A stretch of DNA of 48,509 bases from an uncultured Alcaligenaceae bacterium (GTDB lineage Bacteria; Pseudomonadota; Gammaproteobacteria; Burkholderiales; Burkholderiaceae_B). Each line of letters opens with the position of its first letter. Positions within the stretch are counted from its first letter, which is position 1. Shown piece by piece: positions 42,266 through 48,509 of this stretch. The position numbers and the translations under genes are program-made. The notes beneath the pieces are model-generated. The model ran no database searches and was not told the DNA's origin. It saw nothing but the letters and a program-made list of their open reading frames with translations. Where the stretch lies: positions 1 through 48,509 of the forward strand of contig CALKIR010000028.1 of the NCBI GenBank assembly GCA_937995985.1. The letters are read 5' to 3'.

Positions 42266-42877
42266 ATGACCACCATGCTCACAAAAACTCCCCCCCATCC
42301 TATAGAATCCGTTTTATTAGCGCCCTTAGATCAAGAGGTTATTGAACGCTTACGAGCATTACGACTCATGGCCTTTGATGTAGACGGGGTACTCACAGAT
42401 GGGCGCCTTTGGTATGGCGATCAAGGCGAGGTATTCAAAAGCTTTCATGCCCTAGATGGCCATGGCTTACGATTACTCAAAGAATGTGGCATTACCGTTG
42501 CCCTCATCACCGGACGAGAAAGTGGCATCGTAACGCGCCGTGCAAGCGAACTGGGCATTGCCGAAGTGCACCAAAATATTCGTGATAAACTCAGCTGCCT
42601 CAAAGAAATCGCTACTCGCCTTAATCTTACGCTCGACCAAGTAGGCTATATGGGGGATGATCTCATTGATATTACTGCGTTGCGACGCGTGAGGTTTGCA
42701 GCCAGTGTGCCCAATGCACCGCACTACATTACTCAGTTGGCCCATTGGGTTGCTGATGTAGCGGGGGGAATGGGTGCAGCACGACAATGCTGTGATTTAA
42801 TTTTGGCCGCCCAAGGGCGTTTAGGCCACTATTTGGTGGCTGACAATCCTACCGGCCTCACCGGGGTCATACAATAA
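42266..42877 (+). CDS. kdsC: 3-deoxy-D-manno-octulosonate 8-phosphate phosphatase
   Basis: The 203-residue HAD-family phosphatase releases KDO from KDO 8-phosphate. DVDGVLTDG holds the nucleophile D38 and the acid/base D40. LITGRESGIVTRRASELGI and GYMGDDLIDI are the other HAD motifs. It has no cap domain, as expected of a KdsC tetramer. It lies 36 bases after kdsD and 3 bases before lptC. Confidence 0.95.
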   Translation: MTTMLTKTPPHPIESVLLAPLDQEVIERLRALRLMAFDVDGVLTDGRLWYGDQGEVFKSFHALDGHGLRLLKECGITVALITGRESGIVTRRASELGIAEVHQNIRDKLSCLKEIATRLNLTLDQVGYMGDDLIDITALRRVRFAASVPNAPHYITQLAHWVADVAGGMGAARQCCDLILAAQGRLGHYLVADNPTGLTGVIQ

Positions 42878-42880
42878 ATC

Positions 42881-43498
42881 ATGCGTGATCGCCTACCTTC
42901 CCTCATCACTATTATTTTGCTCATTATCCTGGTTATAGGAACTTGGTGGTCAGCTCATTACACCATGAGCACCATAGAAATCGACCCACCACGTAAACTC
43001 ACTCACGAGCCTGATGCCTGGGCCCATGATTTTGTAATGGTACGCACCAATCCTGCTGGCGAGGCCATCAACCGCCTCGAAGGGGATTATTTTGAGCACT
43101 ATCCTGACGATGATTCGTATTACATTGTCCAAGCCATTGCCACAGGTATTCGCCCCGACCGCCCCGTTACTATTGGTAGCTCGGACGAAGCCACCATGGA
43201 TCAAGATGGCACACGCATTACCATGCAAGGCAACGCCCATGTACACCGTGTCCCGAGCCAAGACCGAGCTGCCCTCGACATCTATAGTGAAGTACTGGTG
43301 ATTTATCCTGACGAGGACGTCGTCGAAACCGATCAGCCGGCTCATATTATTGACGGACGCTCCACCATGGATGGTATTGGCATGCACTATGCTAATGACA
43401 CCCGCCAACTACAGGTTTTTTCAGCCTCTAATGTCAAAATATCCGGTCAGGACCGCCAAGAGCGGCGTACCCAAGAACAACAGGACTCTCAATCATGA
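42881..43498 (+). CDS. lptC: LPS export protein LptC
   Basis: The 205-residue bitopic protein links the inner-membrane LptBFG complex to periplasmic LptA. A single membrane helix spans about residues 5-25, and the rest is periplasmic beta-jellyroll, with HRVPSQDRAALDIYSEVLVI near the middle. Sequence identity in this family is low, and the call rests mainly on the membrane helix, length and position between kdsC and lptA. The stop overlaps lptA by ATGA. Confidence 0.9.
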   Translation: MRDRLPSLITIILLIILVIGTWWSAHYTMSTIEIDPPRKLTHEPDAWAHDFVMVRTNPAGEAINRLEGDYFEHYPDDDSYYIVQAIATGIRPDRPVTIGSSDEATMDQDGTRITMQGNAHVHRVPSQDRAALDIYSEVLVIYPDEDVVETDQPAHIIDGRSTMDGIGMHYANDTRQLQVFSASNVKISGQDRQERRTQEQQDSQS

Positions 43499-44088
43499 AA
43501 CACCATCGCCCTGCGCTCCGTTGGCGCTCACTATTTGCTCTATGGAGCATGGTCTTGAGCTGCTCATTAGCAGCCCAAGAAACCACCCAAGAGGTAGAAC
43601 CCGATACAATTATTATTTCTGACACCCTTAATCATGACGATGTCCAACGCCTAAGTATTTTCACGGGAGACGTAGTCATGACCCGAGGGCCACTGGTATT
43701 GCACTCAGATCGCTTGGATCTTTCTGAGGATCAAGATGGATTCCAATATGGAGTGGCCACCTTAACGACTAGTGATAGGGTGCGGATCCGCCAAGAGGAT
43801 CCCGAAAAGTTTGAAATTATTCGCGGCGAGGGACTCCGTGCAGAATGGGATGGCAAAGCCGAAGAGCTAGAGCTAATTGGACAAGCCATCATCACTCGCT
43901 ACGTATGTGGGAAACCCGTCGATGAAGTACGTGGGGAACGGGTTATCTACTATCAAAAAACCGATACTTATGAGGCTTACAGCGGACCGCAATCCGCCGC
44001 AGATGATCGCCGAGTGCGATCAGTAGTTCGCCCACGAGCCGTTATTGATCAAGCCATTAAAGAATGCCGTGAACAACAATCCCAATAA
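43495..44088 (+). CDS. lptA: LPS transport periplasmic protein LptA
   Basis: The 197-residue protein polymerises into the periplasmic bridge that carries LPS to the outer membrane. A signal peptide probably ends after residue 27 (SLAAQ). The OstA-type jellyroll follows, with FTGDVVMTRGPLVLHSDRLD typical of the LptA N-domain and EVRGERVIYYQKTDTYEAYS near its end. The C-terminal tail is polar. It is translationally coupled to lptC. Confidence 0.93.
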   Translation: MKHHRPALRWRSLFALWSMVLSCSLAAQETTQEVEPDTIIISDTLNHDDVQRLSIFTGDVVMTRGPLVLHSDRLDLSEDQDGFQYGVATLTTSDRVRIRQEDPEKFEIIRGEGLRAEWDGKAEELELIGQAIITRYVCGKPVDEVRGERVIYYQKTDTYEAYSGPQSAADDRRVRSVVRPRAVIDQAIKECREQQSQ

Positions 44089-44128
44089 TCTTTCTCACAC
44101 CCCTCCTTCTGCGGAGGACAATTATGCC

Positions 44129-44881
44129 ATGCAACAAGACTCTGGCTCCCTGCAAGCCATTGGCCTGAGTAAATACTACGGCCGCCGCCAAGTAGTTAAA
44201 GACGTCTCTATGCGCGTTAACAGTGGTGAGGTAGTGGGTCTATTAGGCCCCAATGGAGCGGGTAAAACCACCAGCTTTTACATGATTGTAGGCATTGTCC
44301 CCGCAGATGCTGGACGCATTGAAATAGATAATACCCCCATCACCACCTTACCCATTCACCAGCGTTCCCGCATGGGTTTATCCTATTTGCCCCAAGATGC
44401 CTCGGTATTTCGTCGCCTCAATGTAGAAAATAACATTCGTGCCGTACTTGAGCTGCAAGTTGACGAACATGGAAAACGCTTAAAAAAAGCGCAGATACAA
44501 GAACAACTGGAGCATCTGCTCGAAGAATTGCAAATTACCCATATCCGTAAGAATACCGCCGTCTCCCTTTCTGGCGGCGAACGACGACGAGTAGAAATCG
44601 CCCGTGCATTAGCCACGCGCCCACGCTTTATCCTTTTAGACGAGCCTTTTGCCGGGGTGGACCCCATTGCGGTCATTGAGATTCAACGCATCGTCCAATT
44701 TCTTAAATCACGCAACATTGGTGTACTGATTACCGACCACAATGTTCGTGAAACACTAGGCATTTGCGATCGTGCCTACATCATTAGTGAGGGCGCTGTA
44801 CTAACCAGCGGACACCCGGACGATATTGTCCAAAACCCAGAAGTACGCAAGGTCTACTTAGGCGAACACTTCCGCATGTAA
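44129..44881 (+). CDS. lptB: LPS export ABC transporter ATPase LptB
   Basis: The 250-residue ATPase powers LPS extraction with LptFG. Walker A GPNGAGKT is at residues 40-47. The signature LSGGERRRVEIARAL, Walker B FILLDEPFAGVDP and the H-loop ITDHNVRE are intact. I chose the ATG at 44129, with GGAGGA at 44113-44118; a frame open from 44045 would overlap lptA and lacks a site. In related species rpoN follows, but here hpf follows after 116 bases. Confidence 0.96.
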   Translation: MQQDSGSLQAIGLSKYYGRRQVVKDVSMRVNSGEVVGLLGPNGAGKTTSFYMIVGIVPADAGRIEIDNTPITTLPIHQRSRMGLSYLPQDASVFRRLNVENNIRAVLELQVDEHGKRLKKAQIQEQLEHLLEELQITHIRKNTAVSLSGGERRRVEIARALATRPRFILLDEPFAGVDPIAVIEIQRIVQFLKSRNIGVLITDHNVRETLGICDRAYIISEGAVLTSGHPDDIVQNPEVRKVYLGEHFRM

Positions 44882-44925
44882 ACACAGTGTGTCATCACAC
44901 GCATGCAAGACAACCCAAGCTTAGG

Positions 44926-44931
44926 TATACT
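44926..44931 (+). promoter_or_regulatory. Candidate -10 element for hpf
   Basis: TATACT lies 66 bases before the hpf ATG in the 116-base gap where rpoN would be expected. The -35 region (ATGCAA) is weak. The gap otherwise holds no gene that I can see. Confidence 0.3.
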
Positions 44932-44997
44932 GAACTAAGAAGCTTCTCCGCAGCAGTGCATCATGCCTGCCCTAATCACTCAAACAAGGAGCGTTCT

Positions 44998-45324
44998 ATG
45001 AACATTAGCATTACTGGTCGCAGTGTAGAAATTACCCCCGAGATCCGCAGCTATGTCGAGAACAAAATTGGCAAAATTTCCCGCCACTTTGACAGTGTTA
45101 TTGATGCTCAGGTAATTCTCTCCGTCAAACGCGTTGAACACAATGCAGAAGTCACACTGCGTCTGCCCGGCAAAGATATCCACAGCCAAGCCACTGCCGA
45201 ATCTATGCTAGCCGCCATTGATCTATTGGCTGACAAAGTAGAACGCCAAGTGGTCAAACACAAAGGCAAACAACAAAACCATGGCCACGAGTCTCACAAA
45301 CGAATGGAAATCTCTAATCCTTAA
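44998..45324 (+). CDS. hpf: Ribosome hibernation promoting factor (short form)
   Basis: The 108-residue protein is a short HPF that binds the 30S decoding region and promotes 100S ribosome dimers in stationary phase. MNISITGRSVEITPEIRSYV and RLPGKDIHSQATAESMLAAID are characteristic. It has the basic C-terminal tail but lacks the dimerisation domain of long HPF. The ATG at 44998 has AAGGAG at 44987-44992. An in-frame start at 44887 was rejected because its added residues do not resemble the family. Confidence 0.93.
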   Translation: MNISITGRSVEITPEIRSYVENKIGKISRHFDSVIDAQVILSVKRVEHNAEVTLRLPGKDIHSQATAESMLAAIDLLADKVERQVVKHKGKQQNHGHESHKRMEISNP

Positions 45325-45377
45325 GTGCGGGTGGCTATCGGTTGCATGAAAACAGCAAAATAATTGCCCAGCCATCC

Positions 45378-45411
45378 AATAAAGCCCCCAAACAAGCATG
45401 GGGGCTTTATT
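45378..45411 (+). terminator. Strong rho-independent terminator after hpf
   Basis: AATAAAGCCCCCA (45378-45390) pairs perfectly with TGGGGGCTTTATT (45399-45411) around an 8-base loop. The arm itself ends in T-rich sequence on both strands. It lies 53 bases after the hpf stop and separates hpf from ptsN. Confidence 0.85.
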
Positions 45412-45475
45412 ATTTCCCTTATTCGTATAAAAATGAAGACTCCCACTAACTGCTTTGCCAACAATTGCTGTTTCT

Positions 45476-45931
45476 ATGAGCTTACTGTCGCGCATCCTGC
45501 CCCCCTCTAATATCGTGCTAGATATTCTGGCCACCAGCAAAAAGCGGGCCTTTGAGCAAGCTGGCCTACTCTTTGAAAACAACCAAGGGATTGCCCGTAC
45601 CGCTGTTTTCAACAGTCTGATTTCGCGTGAGCGTCTTGGCTCAACGGCGTTGGGCCATGAGGTTGCCGTGCCCCATGGGCGTATCAAAGACCTCAAGGAT
45701 CCCATCGGAGCATTTATGCGCCTAAGCGAGCCCATCCGCTTTGACATCAGTGATGGCCGCACTGCCAATCTATTATTTTTTCTTTTGGTTCCCGAACATG
45801 CTACTCAAATGCATCTGGATCTGCTGGCGGAAATAGCCCAGCTAATGTCCGATGCCGCATTACGTGAACAGCTGCAGCGAGAAACTGATCCTACCCTGAT
45901 CCACGCTCTACTTACACAAACTACACTGTAA
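45476..45931 (+). CDS. ptsN: Nitrogen-PTS EIIA protein PtsN
   Basis: The 151-residue protein is the final phosphate acceptor of the regulatory nitrogen PTS. His67 in AVPHGRI is the phosphorylation site. RERLGSTALGHEVAVPHGR and FFLLVPEHATQMHLDLLAEIA are standard for EIIA-Ntr. The ATG at 45476 is used; a TTG seven codons earlier was not chosen. It is placed after the hpf terminator and 9 bases before hprK, which is the usual betaproteobacterial pairing. Confidence 0.95.
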   Translation: MSLLSRILPPSNIVLDILATSKKRAFEQAGLLFENNQGIARTAVFNSLISRERLGSTALGHEVAVPHGRIKDLKDPIGAFMRLSEPIRFDISDGRTANLLFFLLVPEHATQMHLDLLAEIAQLMSDAALREQLQRETDPTLIHALLTQTTL

Positions 45932-45940
45932 CCTAACCCC

Positions 45941-46864
45941 ATGCTCTCCATTGCCACCCTTGTTGCCGATAACCAAGAGCGCCTCAGCCTACGCTGGCTC
46001 GCTGCTGAGCACCGCGCCACACACATCACACTTGCGGATGGCATGGCCGCCGATCTCATTGGACATCTAAACCTGATTCATCCCGCTCGCATCCAGGTTC
46101 TAGGCAATGAAGAGCTCGCCTACTACACCCGTTTTGATGTAAAACGACGTCAAGCACACATCGAAGACCTCATCAAAAGTGGGGTTCCTGCCATTATTAT
46201 TGCTAGCAACAACCCGCCCCCACATAGCCTATTACAAGCCTGCACCGCGCATGATATCCCTCTCTTAAAAAGTGCTTTAGACTCTGCTGAAATTATTGAT
46301 ATTTTGCGTGTTTATCTGGCTCGCCGCTTAGCCCCCAAAACCCTTATGCATGGAGTATTTCTTGATGTATTAGGACTTGGAGTATTAATTACCGGCGCTT
46401 CGGGCTTAGGCAAAAGTGAGCTTGCCCTAGAGCTCATCTCACGAGGGCACGGCTTAGTGGCTGATGATGCCGTAGAACTATTGCGTACTGCTCCCAGTGT
46501 CATCGAAGGGCAATGCCCAGAATTACTCCAAAACCTACTTGAAGTACGAGGCATTGGCCTGTTAGACATACGCACTATCTTTGGCGAAACCTCAGTACGC
46601 CGAAAAATGGCCTTGCGACTTATTGTGCACCTGACCCAAGAAAAACCAGAAAGCTTTGAGCGCCTGCCCATCGCCCCCGAATATCAAAGTATTTTAGGGG
46701 TTCCGATTCGCCGTGTGAGCCTTCCTGTAGTTGCAGGACGCAACCTAGCCGTGCTCGTAGAAGCGGCTGTGCGTAATACCATCCTAAATTTACGTGGCAT
46801 TGACACGACGCGCGAATTTATAGAACGACAAACCCAAGCCATTGCTAATAGCCGCCCCAAATAG
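45941..46864 (+). CDS. hprK: HPr kinase/phosphorylase
   Basis: The 307-residue enzyme phosphorylates and dephosphorylates HPr on a serine in response to ATP, pyrophosphate and metabolites. The P-loop GASGLGKS is at residues 152-159, and the family signature EVRGIGLLDIRTIFG follows. The N-terminal 130 residues form the MurF-like domain. In betaproteobacteria it works with the PTS-Ntr branch and not with sugar transport. HPr and EI genes are not in the window. Confidence 0.95.
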   Translation: MLSIATLVADNQERLSLRWLAAEHRATHITLADGMAADLIGHLNLIHPARIQVLGNEELAYYTRFDVKRRQAHIEDLIKSGVPAIIIASNNPPPHSLLQACTAHDIPLLKSALDSAEIIDILRVYLARRLAPKTLMHGVFLDVLGLGVLITGASGLGKSELALELISRGHGLVADDAVELLRTAPSVIEGQCPELLQNLLEVRGIGLLDIRTIFGETSVRRKMALRLIVHLTQEKPESFERLPIAPEYQSILGVPIRRVSLPVVAGRNLAVLVEAAVRNTILNLRGIDTTREFIERQTQAIANSRPK

Positions 46865-46928
46865 CCGCCTCCCCCTCTCCCAACCCTAATTTAATACGAG
46901 CGGCTTTCCTTATGATGCAGACAATCTA

Positions 46929-46934
46929 TATAAT
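46929..46934 (+). promoter_or_regulatory. TATAAT immediately before rapZ
   Basis: A perfect -10 hexamer ends 6 bases before the rapZ ATG. If it is used, the mRNA would begin at or near the start codon and be leaderless. No good -35 is seen, so it may be fortuitous. Confidence 0.25.
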
Positions 46935-46940
46935 GTTTGC

Positions 46941-47810
46941 ATGCACAAAATTATTTTACTCACCGGCACATCAGGATCAGGTAAATCGGTAGCCCTGAAT
47001 CTACTTGAGGATACGGGGTTTACCTGCGTGGATAATTTGCCCGTGCGCTTTCTCGAAGAATTCCTTGATCATGCCTTAAGCAAAGGCATCGAGCGCATTG
47101 CAGTTGCTATGGATGCACGCACTCCAGATGATCTTGAGGACCTCCCTAATGTCTTACAGCGCTTGCGTGACTCTGGCCTAGCCTTACGAGTGATTTTTTT
47201 AGATGCCAGCGATCACGCCCTCAAACAGCGCTATTCCGAATCGCGGCGCCGCCACCCTCTCACCGATCGCCTACGCGCCAAAGGGAGCTCACCCTCACTG
47301 AGCACCTGCATCCAAACCGAGCGAGATCTATTAGCGCCGTTACGCGAAACAGAATACCTCATTGACACCACAGATCTGACTCCTGGTCAACTTCGTGCCT
47401 GGATACGCGATATTATTCAAGCTGACCGAGCACCTCTAATACTCACCTTTGAGTCCTTTGCTTATAAGCGTGCAGTACCCCGAGATGCAGATCTAGTCTT
47501 TGATGTACGCTGCCTCCCCAACCCTCATTATGATCCCGAGCTGCGCCATCTCACAGGCAAAGACGAGGCAGTGGCTGAATGGCTCAGTCGCTTTGGCAGC
47601 GTCCAAAACCTTATTGATGATATTGCCCAATTTGTTAAACGTTGGCTGCCACTGTACATTCAAGATACCCGCAACTATCTAACCGTCGCAATTGGATGTA
47701 CTGGAGGACAACACCGCTCAGTCTACGTCACAGAGCAACTGGCACGTATTTTTTCTGATCACCAACCCGTCCTGGTACGCCACCGTAACCAACCTCCTGA
47801 ACAAACCTGA
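46941..47810 (+). CDS. rapZ: RNase adapter protein RapZ
   Basis: The 289-residue protein is a P-loop protein that in E. coli binds the GlmY/GlmZ RNAs and guides RNase E to control glucosamine 6-phosphate synthase. Walker A GTSGSGKS is at residues 8-15. CVDNLPVRFLEEFL and the C-terminal AIGCTGGQHRSVYVTEQLA are diagnostic. The HRNQPPEQ end matches the RNA-binding tail only roughly. It follows hprK after 76 bases. Confidence 0.95.
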   Translation: MHKIILLTGTSGSGKSVALNLLEDTGFTCVDNLPVRFLEEFLDHALSKGIERIAVAMDARTPDDLEDLPNVLQRLRDSGLALRVIFLDASDHALKQRYSESRRRHPLTDRLRAKGSSPSLSTCIQTERDLLAPLRETEYLIDTTDLTPGQLRAWIRDIIQADRAPLILTFESFAYKRAVPRDADLVFDVRCLPNPHYDPELRHLTGKDEAVAEWLSRFGSVQNLIDDIAQFVKRWLPLYIQDTRNYLTVAIGCTGGQHRSVYVTEQLARIFSDHQPVLVRHRNQPPEQT

Positions 47811-47820
47811 TAGCTTTTTT

Positions 47821-48509
47821 ATGGCCATGAAAAAGTCTTTTTCAAAGTTCACCTTTTTGCTCGTTTTTTTAGTAGCACTTACAGTGATTTTGACAGGCTG
47901 CTCGAGCTCATCAAGCAAACGCGGAGGTGGTTACTACCTCGATGACGGGCCCATGGCTCACACCCCCCACAACCTGCACCTTATCCCTGATGCCACCCCA
48001 CGTATTGAGCCATTTGCGCCGGCCAATCTCCGACCCTATCAGGTGATGGGCAGGTATTTTGAGCCGATCACCGATAGCCGTCCGTTCACCCAAGTGGGCA
48101 TTGCCTCTTGGTATGGCAAGAAATTCCATGGCAATACCACTGCTAACGGCGAACGGTATGACATGTATGCCATGACAGCAGCCCACCCCACCCTACCTTT
48201 ACCAAGTTATGCGCGCGTCACACGACTCGACAACAACAAAAGTGTTATTGTCCGCATCAATGATCGAGGGCCTTTTATTGGTCAACGCATCATAGATCTC
48301 TCTTATGCTGCGGCAGCCAAGCTCGACATGATCGGCCCGGGCAAAGCACGGGTGCGTGTTGAAGCCATCACCCATGATGATATTCGCACCGGTCGTTACC
48401 AACACCAAGCCCCCACCCCACAAAAAGCCTATGCCTATGCAGATTCTGAGCCGCCTGCCCCACACCCCCTTGTGTCCTCAGTCCAAGAGCACCCCGCACC
48501 AACGCGTAC
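47821..48509 (+). CDS. rlpA: Septal ring lytic transglycosylase RlpA family lipoprotein (partial, runs off the window)
   Basis: From ATG 47821 an open frame of 229 codons reaches the window end without a stop. A lipoprotein signal peptide with LTGC ends at Cys27. The RlpA double-psi beta-barrel follows: GIASWYGKKFHGNTTANGE (about 93-111), MTAAHPTLPLPSYARV, and VRINDRGPFIGQRIIDLS (about 144-161). RlpA cleaves glycan strands lacking stem peptides at the septum. Beyond residue 175 the sequence turns Pro- and His-rich. A C-terminal SPOR domain may lie beyond the edge. It begins 10 bases after rapZ, and an alternative ATG is at 47827. Confidence 0.92.
   Translation, partial: MAMKKSFSKFTFLLVFLVALTVILTGCSSSSSKRGGGYYLDDGPMAHTPHNLHLIPDATPRIEPFAPANLRPYQVMGRYFEPITDSRPFTQVGIASWYGKKFHGNTTANGERYDMYAMTAAHPTLPLPSYARVTRLDNNKSVIVRINDRGPFIGQRIIDLSYAAAAKLDMIGPGKARVRVEAITHDDIRTGRYQHQAPTPQKAYAYADSEPPAPHPLVSSVQEHPAPTR

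Noticed and set aside
46863..46905. AGCCGC/GCGGCT inverted repeat after hprK as a terminator
   Set aside because: The loop is about 31 bases and the T run is broken, so stability would be poor.
1..48509. CRISPR arrays, tRNA genes, rRNA genes, transposases or phage genes
   Set aside because: None was recognised in the intergenic regions or in the translated frames, and the intergenic spaces are too short for most of them.

Overview
The window looks like a chromosomal stretch of a betaproteobacterium of the order Burkholderiales, most likely family Alcaligenaceae (an Oligella-, Paenalcaligenes- or Bordetella-like lineage). This is an inference from gene families and order: coaE-zapD next to a prepilin peptidase, a DUF3460 gene with scpA, a DUF3683 flavin/iron-sulfur protein, kdsD-kdsC-lptCAB-hpf-ptsN-hprK-rapZ, and the ubiE-Tim44-ubiJ-ubiB cluster. 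Base composition is near 50% GC by eye. I see no rRNA, tRNA, insertion sequence, prophage or CRISPR array. Nearly all DNA is protein-coding, genes are intact, and no gap without a gene exceeds about 300 bases.

Layout. 0-4 kb: ispB (minus), then a DUF815 ATPase, a Nudix/ThiE-like fusion and a spermidine-synthase-like protein (plus). 3.9-12.7 kb: a minus-strand tripartite efflux operon (MdtA-type adaptor, two RND pumps, OprM/NodT-type outer-membrane factor). 12.8-15.0 kb: zapD, coaE and an odd tryptophan-rich prepilin peptidase (minus). 15.0-16.2 kb: an NlpE-like lipoprotein and a small LuxR-type regulator, tail to tail. 16.4-18.4 kb: DUF3460-scpA-panC (minus). 18.6-23.1 kb: thiG-thiD-mtnN, then a PCMT-like methyltransferase and tolC (plus). 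23.1-27.8 kb: ubiE, Tim44-like, ubiJ, ubiB, rfaE2 (minus). 28.1-30.6 kb: phoB-phoR and a VOC protein (plus). 30.6-36.9 kb: ilvA (minus), a YqaA-type membrane protein and the 1312-residue DUF3683 oxidoreductase (plus). 37-41 kb: apt and cydDC (minus). 41.2-48.5 kb: the KDO/LPS-transport and nitrogen-PTS block (plus), ending in an rlpA cut by the window edge.

How the genes work together. Envelope biogenesis dominates: kdsD/kdsC make KDO, rfaE2 makes ADP-heptose, lptABC move LPS, rapZ controls amino-sugar synthesis in relatives, and rlpA and zapD act at the septum. ispB, ubiE, ubiJ and ubiB serve ubiquinone synthesis. thiG/thiD serve thiamine synthesis, and panC and coaE belong to the CoA pathway. 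ptsN/hprK are the regulatory PTS branch.

I found no clearly new multi-gene system. The most unusual signals are the tryptophan-saturated prepilin peptidase without pilus assembly neighbours, the absence of rpoN from its usual place between lptB and hpf, a strand-wide C-over-G bias that seems to shape protein composition, and the unassigned NlpE-like/LuxR pair.
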